A stretch of DNA of 64,000 bases, from assembly GCA_030750975.1 (NCBI GenBank), contig JASMHC010000001.1, positions 124,001 through 188,000 of the forward strand, in the 5' to 3' direction. The number at the start of each line of letters is the position of its first letter. Position 1 is the stretch's first letter. Below are positions 52,954 to 62,668 of this stretch, piece by piece. Below the pieces are notes generated by a model. It saw only the letters and a program-made list of their open reading frames with translations. It did not search any database and was not told the origin of the DNA. A program made the translations under genes and the position numbers. Source of the stretch: Paracoccaceae bacterium (GTDB taxonomy: Bacteria; Pseudomonadota; Alphaproteobacteria; Rhodobacterales; Rhodobacteraceae).

Positions 52954-53127
52954 CGCAGCAGCCAAACCCGATGTAGCAGGCGGGCAGGGATCAGACCCCT
53001 GCCGCCCGCTGGCAATCGCCTTGGTGAAGTTCTGACACGCATTGATTTCGGACCTCCACGCATATCGCGCGGATGGTAACGCGGGCACCATCCAGAATTT
53101 GCGATGCTCTGCATGAAGGACATATCA

Positions 53128-53556
53128 ATGGTCAAGCATCTGCCATCTATTGACAAAGCCAAAGCGCAAGCCAACCGGCTGCGCCAGGATCTTGCCGCCA
53201 AGGGCGAAGATATTTCCCATTCCAGCGCCCTCGAACGGGTTGCGGTGCAGCACGGTTTTCAGGATTGGAATACATTTTACGCCGCCATGGGCAACCGATC
53301 CGCGCCGCGCTACACGCTGGGGGGCAGGGTATCGGGCAAGTATCTCGGCCAGCCGTTCCGTGGCACCATCCATGCCGCCGCCCAATCACGACCGGGTTGG
53401 GTGCAACTGGTTCTGGATCTCGATGAGGCGGTTGATGTGGTCAGTTTTGAAAGCTTCTCAAACTACCGCAGCCGGATCCGGGGGCAGGTGGGTCCCGACG
53501 GGCATTCCCGCGAAAAGACCTCGGACGGCACGCCGCATCTGGTCGTTGATCTCTAG
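53128..53556 (+). CDS. Glyoxalase-superfamily small protein (PF20066-like)
   Basis: 142 residues. N-terminal helical block SIDKAKAQANRLRQDLAAKG with HSSALERVAVQHGFQDWNT, then a beta-rich part ending YRSRIRGQVGPDGHSRE. This small family is annotated from structure-based assignment only; activity unknown. The ATG at 53128 has GAAGGA eight bases upstream. It is convergent with the RACo-like gene, two bases apart. The 174-bp gap before it holds nothing I recognise. Confidence 0.7.
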   Translation: MVKHLPSIDKAKAQANRLRQDLAAKGEDISHSSALERVAVQHGFQDWNTFYAAMGNRSAPRYTLGGRVSGKYLGQPFRGTIHAAAQSRPGWVQLVLDLDEAVDVVSFESFSNYRSRIRGQVGPDGHSREKTSDGTPHLVVDL

Positions 53557-53558
53557 CG

Positions 53559-55610
53559 TCAGCCTTGGCCCCGGCGTCTTCGACGCCGGCCGCCGCCCTC
53601 GGCTGCCTCTCCGCCACCGGTGTTGAAGGTCAGTTCGGGCAAGGTGACGACCGAATTCAGGATCGGAAAAGGATCGGCGTTATTGGGAATGGCAGATGCA
53701 TTGACAAAATGCTCTTGAAACCGCTTTTCGGTCGCCGTTTCGATCTTGTGGATTTCGCGCACGACCTGTTCGATTTCGCGCCGGGCTTCGGTGTTCAGAA
53801 GCGCTATCATCGCCCCGGTCCCGGCCGCGTTTCCGGCCGACGTCACCTTGTCCAACTCGCAATCCGGTATCATGCCCAGCACCATCGCGTGCTTGGCCGA
53901 AATATGCGCCCCGAAAGCCCCCGCCAAAACGATCCGGTCAACTTTCTCGGCCCCGAAATGGTCCATCAGCAGCCGAGCACCGGAATAAAGCGCCGCCTTG
54001 GCCATCTGGATTTCGCGGATGTCGCGGTTGGTGACAGTGATCACCGGCCCGCCGGTCTCGCTCGCGTCCCAGACCATGTAGGAATAGGTGCGCCCGTCCT
54101 GAAAACACCGTGTGCTGCCGGTTTGCTGAGGCGAACCGATCAGGCCGCTTTGATCCAGCACGCCCGCCATTCGCATTTCGGCGACCAGCTCGATTATACC
54201 GGATCCGCATATGCCGGTGATGCCGGTGGCGGCAATCGCTTCGGCAAAGCCGTCCTCGTCCGACCACAAATCGCTGCCGATCACCCGAAAGCGCACGTCT
54301 TTGGTGTCGGGATCGATCTCGGCCCGCTCGATGGCCCCGGGTGCGGCCCGCTGACCGCTGGAAATCTGCGCCCCTTCGAACGCCGGTCCGGTCGGAGAAG
54401 AACAGGCCAACACCCGTTCCTTGTTGCCCAGCAGAATTTCCGCATTGGTGCCCACATCGACCACCAGCATCAGATCTTCGGACCTGTTGGGCGCTTCGCA
54501 CAATGCCACCGCCGCCGCATCGGCACCTACATGGCCCGCGATACATGGCAGCATGTAGATGCGCGTCGCCGGGTGGATGTTCAGATCAAGCTCGAACGTC
54601 CGCAAAACCTGTGCGCTTGATGTCGCCAGAGCAAAGGGTGCCTGACCCAGTTCAAACGGATCAATCCCGAGGAACAGATGGTGCATGACCGGATTGCAGA
54701 CAAACACCGCGTCCATGATCAGGCTCTTGTCGATCTCCGCGCTTGATGCAAGCTGCACGAACAAGGCGTTCATCGCCTCGCGCACCGCAATCGTCATTTC
54801 CTGCGCCCCGCCGGGGTTCATCATGGCGTATGATACACGGCTCATCAGATCTTCGCCAAAACGGATCTGAGGGTTCATGATCCCGGAACTCGCCACGACC
54901 TTGCCACTTCGAAGATCACATAAATGCGCCGCAATCGTGGTTGAACCCAGATCGACTGCCAGCCCATAGATCGTGCCCTCGTAAAGACCCGGCCACACCT
55001 GCATGATGCGCGGCGGATAATTGTCATCCCCCAGATGCACCGCGCATGTGACCTTCCAGTCGCCTTTGCGCAACGTGGTCTGAAGCGAATGCAGGATTTG
55101 CAGATCCGATTTGACGTTTCTGATACCCCACTGATCTTCCAAAGCGGTCACGAGACGTTCAAAATCGCCTTTGGGATTGTCCATGTCCGGCTGTTCCACC
55201 TCGACATAGTAAAGCCGCGTGGACGGGTTCATTTCAAAGTTGCGTGCCTCGACCCGTTTGCGCACCACCTGTTTATGCACCTGGCTTTCGGGGGGAACAT
55301 CAATCACGACATCGCTTTGCACGGTCGCCTGACATCCCAGCCGCCGGCCATCTATCATGCCGCGCTTGGATTTATAGCGTTCCTCGACCGCGTTCCACGC
55401 GCTTAGCGCGTCATCTGCAACGCGAACCCCATGTTTCGGGAATTCGCCATAGGACGGCGTGATCTGGCATTTCGAACAAATGCCGCGCCCGCCGCAAACC
55501 GAATCCAGATCGACCCCAAGCTGCCGCGCCGCGGTTAAAACCGGCGTGCCCACGGGGAAGTTGCCGCGCTTGCCCGACGGGGTGAAAATCACGAGTGGAT
55601 CGCTGCTCAT
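53559..55610 (-). CDS. RACo-like reductive activator of corrinoid proteins (ASKHA domain, [2Fe-2S])
   Basis: 683 residues. N-terminal plant-type [2Fe-2S] ferredoxin with Cys39, Cys45, Cys48 and Cys93; a linker; then an ASKHA ATPase domain (GLAVDLGSTTIAAHL near 222, VVDVGTNAEILL). These proteins use ATP to drive electron transfer that returns Co(II) to active Co(I) in corrinoid methyltransferase systems. The C-terminal ~15 residues are GGGRRRRRRGQG-like, recalling the tail of the methyltransferase at 8.5 kb. The start at 55610 has GAGGCAG upstream; a longer frame would overlap the CaiB gene. No corrinoid protein gene is near. Confidence 0.86.
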   Translation of the reverse strand: MSSDPLVIFTPSGKRGNFPVGTPVLTAARQLGVDLDSVCGGRGICSKCQITPSYGEFPKHGVRVADDALSAWNAVEERYKSKRGMIDGRRLGCQATVQSDVVIDVPPESQVHKQVVRKRVEARNFEMNPSTRLYYVEVEQPDMDNPKGDFERLVTALEDQWGIRNVKSDLQILHSLQTTLRKGDWKVTCAVHLGDDNYPPRIMQVWPGLYEGTIYGLAVDLGSTTIAAHLCDLRSGKVVASSGIMNPQIRFGEDLMSRVSYAMMNPGGAQEMTIAVREAMNALFVQLASSAEIDKSLIMDAVFVCNPVMHHLFLGIDPFELGQAPFALATSSAQVLRTFELDLNIHPATRIYMLPCIAGHVGADAAAVALCEAPNRSEDLMLVVDVGTNAEILLGNKERVLACSSPTGPAFEGAQISSGQRAAPGAIERAEIDPDTKDVRFRVIGSDLWSDEDGFAEAIAATGITGICGSGIIELVAEMRMAGVLDQSGLIGSPQQTGSTRCFQDGRTYSYMVWDASETGGPVITVTNRDIREIQMAKAALYSGARLLMDHFGAEKVDRIVLAGAFGAHISAKHAMVLGMIPDCELDKVTSAGNAAGTGAMIALLNTEARREIEQVVREIHKIETATEKRFQEHFVNASAIPNNADPFPILNSVVTLPELTFNTGGGEAAEGGGRRRRRRGQG

Positions 55611-55731
55611 CGCTGCCTCATTGCTTTGGTTCACTGCCGATTTTAGGCCGGTTCGCAGGTGAAAACAGCCCACTCCCGCCATTTCAGCAAGGTTGTGCGG
55701 CATATTGAAGTCAGCGCAAGCGAAAAAGGCG

Positions 55732-56913
55732 CTAACTGCGCGAATCTTTTGCCGGAACCCCGGTTCCTTCTGCGTCCAGCCAATCCAGAATGTCCTGCCG
55801 GTTTTCATTCAGCTTCGGCGCAGGCTGGCGCGTGGCCGGATCATCCAGATCACTCAGCTTGATCGGATTGCCCGCAGACTTATAGGCCGGCGCCCCCTGG
55901 CCGTTCAAAATATCCACCACCATATTTCGTGCCAATATCTGCGGGTCCTTCATCACCTGATCAATCGTCTGGATTGGCCCGGTCGGAATGCCTGCGTTTT
56001 CAAGCAAGGTTATCCAATGGCTTTTTGGATGCTCGATCGTTACCGCTTCGATCAGTCGTTTCAGCAATCTGGCATTGTCGCACCGCGCAGGATTGGTGGA
56101 AAACCGCGGGTCGTCGGCCAGGGGCAATTGCAGCAAATGGCAGAGTTTGACAAACAGCGTGTCATTGCCCGCCGCGATGACAAAAAGCCCGTCGCTGGCG
56201 TGAAACGTCTCGAACGGCGTGATCGACGGATGCCGCGCCCCGGACGGGCCGGGGGGCACTCCGTTAACATCGGTCAAGGCGATGGCGTGTTCAAGAATGG
56301 CCAATTGGCTGTCCAGCATCGCAACATCCACCTTGCGGCCCTTTCCGGTTGATTTGCGGTCATACAACGCGGCCATCAGCCCGTGGGCCAGAAACATCCC
56401 CGCCACGATATCCCCGATCGAGGCCCCGACCCGCACCGGTTCGCGCCCTTTTTCACCGGTGATCGACATCACCCCGCCACGGGCCTGCACAACCATGTCA
56501 TAGGCCGGACGCAACTTGTCGGGTCCGCTATGGCCAAAGCCGGACACCGCACCGTAGATCAGCGTCGGGAATTTCGGATGCAGATCGTCCCAGCCATAGC
56601 CCAGTTTCTCCATCACACCGGGGCGGTAGTTTTCCAGTACGATATCCGCTTTGGCCAACAGCCGTTCAAAAACCGCCCTGTCGCTGTCATCCTTCAGGTT
56701 CAGGGCAATCGATTTTTTGCCGTGATTGAGTGTCGCGAAATAGGCGCTTTCATTGTTTACAAAAGGCGGAAAGGCGCGGGTGTCATCCCCCAGGCCGGGG
56801 CGTTCGACCTTGATGACTTTCGCCCCCAGATCAGCCATCAACATCGAACAATAGGGACCGGCCAGAACATGGGTCAGGTCGATTATAGTTATGTCTGAAA
56901 ATGGTGCGGACAT
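55732..56913 (-). CDS. CaiB/BaiF family CoA transferase (class III)
   Basis: 393 residues. Knotted class III CoA-transferase fold, with the N-terminal IDLTHVLAGPYCSMLMADLGAKVIK cut here as ADLGAKVIKVERPG. The catalytic Asp lies in the GVSIGDIVAGM-like stretch (GASIGDIVAGMFLAHG). Moves CoA between acyl-CoA and a free acid; carnitine, oxalate, bile-acid and succinyl substrates occur in the family. Ends 121 bp before the RACo-like start in the same direction. GAGG precedes the ATG at 56913. Confidence 0.88.
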   Translation of the reverse strand: MSAPFSDITIIDLTHVLAGPYCSMLMADLGAKVIKVERPGLGDDTRAFPPFVNNESAYFATLNHGKKSIALNLKDDSDRAVFERLLAKADIVLENYRPGVMEKLGYGWDDLHPKFPTLIYGAVSGFGHSGPDKLRPAYDMVVQARGGVMSITGEKGREPVRVGASIGDIVAGMFLAHGLMAALYDRKSTGKGRKVDVAMLDSQLAILEHAIALTDVNGVPPGPSGARHPSITPFETFHASDGLFVIAAGNDTLFVKLCHLLQLPLADDPRFSTNPARCDNARLLKRLIEAVTIEHPKSHWITLLENAGIPTGPIQTIDQVMKDPQILARNMVVDILNGQGAPAYKSAGNPIKLSDLDDPATRQPAPKLNENRQDILDWLDAEGTGVPAKDSRS

Positions 56914-57052
56914 GTTGACCTCGTGCGTTTCAAGCTAATCAGGCAGTCGTGCCCTTGTTCATATCGAGATTATGAAACCTGCCCTTGATATGGCGCAAGG
57001 TCGGCGCGGCTTTACGAATGGGGCTTTCGCCGCTTGGCATTCCATGCAATAG

Positions 57053-58543
<1,491 letters not shown>

Positions 58544-58549
58544 GGGCGC

Positions 58550-59716
58550 ATGACCCCCGCGGCCCGTGTCCAGTCGGCAATCGAAATCCTCGATGTGATC
58601 CTTGACGGGCGGCCGACCGAACAGGCCCTGATCCGCTGGGCACGGGGCAACCGCTATGCCGGGTCCAAAGACCGTGCGGCGATCCGGGATCATGTCTATG
58701 ACGCGATCCGCTGCCGCCGCAGCTATGCCGCCATAGGAGGCGAGTGCAGCGGCCGTGGTCTGATGATCGGCGCGTTGCGCATGGCAGGCGCGGATATTCC
58801 CGCGCTTTTCAGCGGGGCGAAATACGCGCCAGAGGCGCTAAGCGCCGACGAACAGGCGCGATCCATCCCAGAAACCGATCTGCCGCCAGCCGTGCGCGCC
58901 GATCTGCCGGACTGGATTTGGCAAAGGTTTCAGGACAGCCTGGGCGACGAGGCGCAGAAGACCGCTCAAGTTTTACGCAAACGGGCAAACGTCTTCTTGC
59001 GCGTGAATTCCCGCAAAGCGCGTGCCGAAGACGCAATCGCGGCCCTTGCCAAAGATGGCATTGGGGCCAAAAACCATCCTTTATCTCCGACTGCGCTCGA
59101 GTTGACTTCGAACCAGCGAAAGCTGGCGCAGTCCTCGGCATTTCAATCCGGTCTGGTTGAAATCCAGGATGCCGCATCGCAAGCCCTGTGCGATTTTCTG
59201 GCCGTCCCGCAAACCGGACGCATTCTGGATTATTGCGCGGGCGGTGGCGGAAAATCACTGGCCATTGCGGCAAAAACCAATGCCAAAATAACCGCCCATG
59301 ACGCCAATCCGGGACGTATGGCCGACTTGCCAAACCGGATGAAGAAAGCCGGTGTATACGTTGATATTAAAGAACAAATAAGACCTAAAGATCGTTTCGA
59401 ACTGGTCCTGTGCGACGTGCCATGCAGCGGCAGCGGAAGCTGGCGGCGCGACCCCGAGGGCAAATGGAAACTGACCCTCGAAATGCTGGCCGAAACCATC
59501 GCCACTCAGGCGCAAATCCTTGCGCATTGCAGCAAACTGGTGGCCACCGGGGGCGAGCTGGCCTATGCCACATGCTCGGTGCTGGCCGAGGAAAACCACG
59601 ACCAGATCGCGTCGTTTCTTGCCAAGCACCGGAATTGGCGTTTAATCGCTGATCGCCGGTTTCTGCCTGACGAAGGCGGAGACGGCTTTTATGTTGCCCG
59701 ATTGACTCGCGTCTAA
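58550..59716 (+). CDS. RsmB/NOP-family rRNA cytosine-5 methyltransferase
   Basis: 388 residues. N-terminal NusB-like region, then the SAM domain with ILDYCAGGGGKSLAIA; the catalytic and release cysteines are in CDVPCSGSGSW and YATCSVL. Members methylate cytosine 5 in 16S rRNA (m5C967 in RsmB); the exact target of this alphaproteobacterial type is unsure. Cotranscribed with guaB. Confidence 0.88.
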   Translation: MTPAARVQSAIEILDVILDGRPTEQALIRWARGNRYAGSKDRAAIRDHVYDAIRCRRSYAAIGGECSGRGLMIGALRMAGADIPALFSGAKYAPEALSADEQARSIPETDLPPAVRADLPDWIWQRFQDSLGDEAQKTAQVLRKRANVFLRVNSRKARAEDAIAALAKDGIGAKNHPLSPTALELTSNQRKLAQSSAFQSGLVEIQDAASQALCDFLAVPQTGRILDYCAGGGGKSLAIAAKTNAKITAHDANPGRMADLPNRMKKAGVYVDIKEQIRPKDRFELVLCDVPCSGSGSWRRDPEGKWKLTLEMLAETIATQAQILAHCSKLVATGGELAYATCSVLAEENHDQIASFLAKHRNWRLIADRRFLPDEGGDGFYVARLTRV

Positions 59717-59800
59717 GTTGTATTATTCTGCTCTGACATTATCAAATCATTAACCTTCGCCCGCAATGCTGCGGGAATCGTCGATGAGCAGTCAGGCAAG

Positions 59801-62059
59801 ATGTCAAACGCAGCACGTGCCTTAATCTTAGGAATGGGTCTGGTACTTCTGGTGCCAGCCTATGTCTTTCTGCAATCGTCAATCGGGTTGCTGCCCATTC
59901 GAGATACCGCGATTCTTTCGATCGGTCTGCTCGGGTTCGGTGTGGCCTTGGGGTTGGTTTTGATGCGCCCCGCACGCCTCGACCTTACCGATGCCGTTTG
60001 GGAACACGAAGCCGCCGACCAATCCCCCGTCTTCCTGACCGCGCAGGATGGCCACATTCTCAGACGGAACGACGCGGCCCGGCAGGCCGAAGCTTCGGGC
60101 GATCTGTCCGAAACCGTTCCGTCCTTTCTTCGCAGCTATGTGGCCGACGCGCGTGCGCTGGTCTTTCGCGTGCAGGAACGGCTTTTGACCCAATCGCGCG
60201 TCGATGACATCTGGCCAACAGCCCGGTACGAGATTGAGGTTTCAGCCTTCGCCTTGTCCGATGATCAGGTTCTGTGGCGCTTTCACATTCGAAACCCGAC
60301 AAGGTCCGCCACCAACGGCAATCTTGTCGCGGATTTCGTCATCTCGGTCGGCAAGTCAGGCTCAGTTTTGTCGTCATCCGAAGACTTTGCAGATCTTATG
60401 GGTGCCAAGCATAAGAAAATAAGCGATATTCTTGGCACCAATCACAATGGCAATGCGGGCTTTGCGCGTCTGCAAACCAGGCACGGGGCGCAGGATTGCT
60501 TTTGGATGTCCGAGCCTGAGGGCAGGGCGCGTCGGGACTATTCGCTTTTTCTAAAGGATGAGAATTCAACCTCGGCGCAGGATATCTTGGCCACACTTCC
60601 CTTTGCCGTGATGCAGCTTGATCCCGACGGAACGGTCAGCCGCGTGAACCCGGCCCTGACGCGCCTGTTTCCCGAAGACGACGTTGTCGGGCGCAACATA
60701 TCCGATTTGTTGTCTGATACGGGCCGCCCCAACCGCAACTGGCTGGAAAAAATCGGCAGCGGGACGACCGCGTCAAAACCCGCACTTGCGTTGATGCGCG
60801 CAGGTCAGACCGAACGCTTTGTCCAGATCACCATCGCCAGAACCGCGGCAGGCGGGCCGGCCGGTCTGCTTGCGTTTCTGATTGATGCGTCCGAGCTGAA
60901 ATCGCTCGAAGCGCAATTCGTGCAGGGGCAGAAAATGCAGGCCATCGGCCAGTTGGCCGGCGGGGTCGCGCATGATTTCAACAATCTTCTGACAGCGATC
61001 AGCGGCCATTGCGATCTGCTGTTGCTGCGTCACTCCAGCAGCGATCCCGACTATGGCGATCTTGACCAGATTCGCCAGAACTCAAACCGGGCCGCGTCTT
61101 TGGTCGGCCAGCTTTTGGCCTTTTCGCGCAAGCAAACCCTGCAATCCGAAACACTGGATCTCGCGCGGGTCCTGTCTGATCACACCCATCTTTTGAACCG
61201 GCTGGTCGGGGAAAAGGTTGATCTTCGGCTAAATCACGGGCTGCAAATGAAATCCGTGCGGGCCGATAAACGCCAGCTTGAACAGGTGATCATGAATCTG
61301 GTCGTCAATGCCCGCGACGCGATGAATGGCGAGGGTGAAATAACGATTTCAACCGCGATGCGCAGCTATATCAGCCCGCAGACCAAAGGGCGGGCAACCG
61401 TTCCGCCGGGGGATTACTGCGTCATTTCGGTTGCGGATACCGGTTGCGGCATTCCGGCCGACAAACACCAACGGATATTCGAACCGTTCTTTACCTCCAA
61501 GAAAACCGGCGAAGGCACCGGGCTGGGCCTGTCAACGGTTTACGGTATCGTCAAGCAAACCGGCGGTTTCATCTTTGTGGAAAGCGTTGTGGGGGTCGGC
61601 ACGACCTTTGAAATCCTGCTTCCGGCGGAGCCCGAGGCCCCGGCGAAAGACCGCCTGAAAGCTGACCCAAAATCCGAAACCCGCATCGAAACAAAAGCTG
61701 ACGGCGTCGTCCTTCTGGTTGAAGATGAGGCCCCCGTTCGCGCCTTCGCCTCGCGGGCTTTGCGGCTTAAGGGGTTCAACGTGATCGAGGCCGCCAGCGC
61801 CGAGGAAGCCTTGCAAATACTTGAAGACACGTCGCTGTTGATCGATGTCTTTGTCACCGATGTGGTGATGCCCGGCAAGGACGGGCCAACATGGGTCACG
61901 GAAGCCTTGCATAAACGCCCCGGAACCCGCGTTGTTTTCGTGTCAGGCTATGCGGAAAATCAGGGCAGCAACGGTTTTGACAGCATCCCCAATTCAACTT
62001 TCCTGCCAAAACCCTTTTCACTGGCCGAGCTGACAACAACCGTCGCCCGACTTCACTGA
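59801..62059 (+). CDS. cckA: CckA, hybrid histidine kinase of the CckA-ChpT-CtrA phosphorelay
   Basis: 752 residues. Two N-terminal membrane segments (about 6-26 and 34-53), PAS domain (about 265-370; LPFAVMQLDPDGTVSRVNPA), HisKA with phospho-acceptor His391 in GGVAHDFNNLLTAI, an HATPase domain, and a C-terminal receiver whose phospho-acceptor is Asp687 in FVTDVVMPGKDG. In roseobacters the relay controls motility, gene transfer agents and quorum-linked traits. The C terminus overlaps the convergent RHH gene by 7 bp. Confidence 0.93.
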   Translation: MSNAARALILGMGLVLLVPAYVFLQSSIGLLPIRDTAILSIGLLGFGVALGLVLMRPARLDLTDAVWEHEAADQSPVFLTAQDGHILRRNDAARQAEASGDLSETVPSFLRSYVADARALVFRVQERLLTQSRVDDIWPTARYEIEVSAFALSDDQVLWRFHIRNPTRSATNGNLVADFVISVGKSGSVLSSSEDFADLMGAKHKKISDILGTNHNGNAGFARLQTRHGAQDCFWMSEPEGRARRDYSLFLKDENSTSAQDILATLPFAVMQLDPDGTVSRVNPALTRLFPEDDVVGRNISDLLSDTGRPNRNWLEKIGSGTTASKPALALMRAGQTERFVQITIARTAAGGPAGLLAFLIDASELKSLEAQFVQGQKMQAIGQLAGGVAHDFNNLLTAISGHCDLLLLRHSSSDPDYGDLDQIRQNSNRAASLVGQLLAFSRKQTLQSETLDLARVLSDHTHLLNRLVGEKVDLRLNHGLQMKSVRADKRQLEQVIMNLVVNARDAMNGEGEITISTAMRSYISPQTKGRATVPPGDYCVISVADTGCGIPADKHQRIFEPFFTSKKTGEGTGLGLSTVYGIVKQTGGFIFVESVVGVGTTFEILLPAEPEAPAKDRLKADPKSETRIETKADGVVLLVEDEAPVRAFASRALRLKGFNVIEAASAEEALQILEDTSLLIDVFVTDVVMPGKDGPTWVTEALHKRPGTRVVFVSGYAENQGSNGFDSIPNSTFLPKPFSLAELTTTVARLH

Positions 62060-62271
62060 TCGCGATACCAGTTCAATACATACACCCGAATGGCCGAGGC
62101 TAAACCACGCTCCATCCCGCGTTCGGCGTCAATTTCGGCTGTCAGGGCATTGATCGGAATGTTGCGGACGCGGGCAATTTCCTGCAAGGCCGCCCAGAAC
62201 TCTGGCTCAAGGCTGATGCTGGTCCGATGGCCCTTCAATGTGACCGAATGTTTGACAGGGCGCAGGCTCAT
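62053..62271 (-). CDS. Ribbon-helix-helix domain protein
   Basis: 72 residues (MSLRPVKHSVTLKGHRTSIS start; LEPEFWAALQEIARVRNIP helix). A small RHH_4-type DNA-binding protein with unknown target. Start overlaps the DUF4169 stop as ATGA, and its tail overlaps the end of cckA on the other strand. Confidence 0.83.
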   Translation of the reverse strand: MSLRPVKHSVTLKGHRTSISLEPEFWAALQEIARVRNIPINALTAEIDAERGMERGLASAIRVYVLNWYRDQ

Positions 62272-62447
62272 CTGTCGCGCCGATGCCCGTCCAGCATCCT
62301 GTCTGTCTTCTTGGCTTTTTTCCTGTTCAGGTCACGTTCGGCCTTGCTTTGGCCGAACTTCACCGCGTTCTCGTCGGCGTTGCGTGTCTTCTCGGCCTTG
62401 CTGCGCTTTTTGCGGAACTTGTTCAGATTGACGATCTGGCCCGACAT
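62268..62447 (-). CDS. DUF4169 family small basic protein
   Basis: 59 residues, highly basic (MSGQIVNLNKFRKKRSKAEK). Function unknown; found next to fumC and an RHH protein in other Rhodobacterales as I recall. The ATG at 62447 has GGAG seven bases upstream; an earlier start at 62471 lacks one. Likely cotranscribed with the RHH gene. Confidence 0.82.
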   Translation of the reverse strand: MSGQIVNLNKFRKKRSKAEKTRNADENAVKFGQSKAERDLNRKKAKKTDRMLDGHRRDR

Positions 62448-62617
62448 GATGATCTCCACGATTGCCACCACCCTACAGCCTTTCGACAGTTTGTTACAAC
62501 GTTTCGCCCTATTGTTGTTGCAAAATAAAGTGGCGCAACACGCAAAATCTGCGGATCAGGTGCGTGCTGCAAAATCTATCGGCCCAAAGTCATCCCAAAA
62601 CACCTAGGCCAACCTCG

Positions 62618-62651
62618 TAAAAAAAGCCCGCCATTACGAATGGCGGGCTTT
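62618..62651 (-). terminator. Rho-independent terminator after fumC
   Basis: Perfect 13-bp stem (62623-62635 with 62639-62651, core GCCCGCC/GGCGGGC), 3-nt loop, followed on the minus strand by a T run. It lies 18 bp after the fumC stop and separates it from the DUF4169/RHH genes. The ~170 bp from 62448 to 62617 hold no recognised gene. Confidence 0.92.
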
Positions 62652-62668
62652 CTTGGATTGCCTTGGTC

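Noticed and set aside
59759-59775. CCCGCA/TGCGGG hairpin upstream of cckA
   Set aside because: Short stem without a T run; could be chance.
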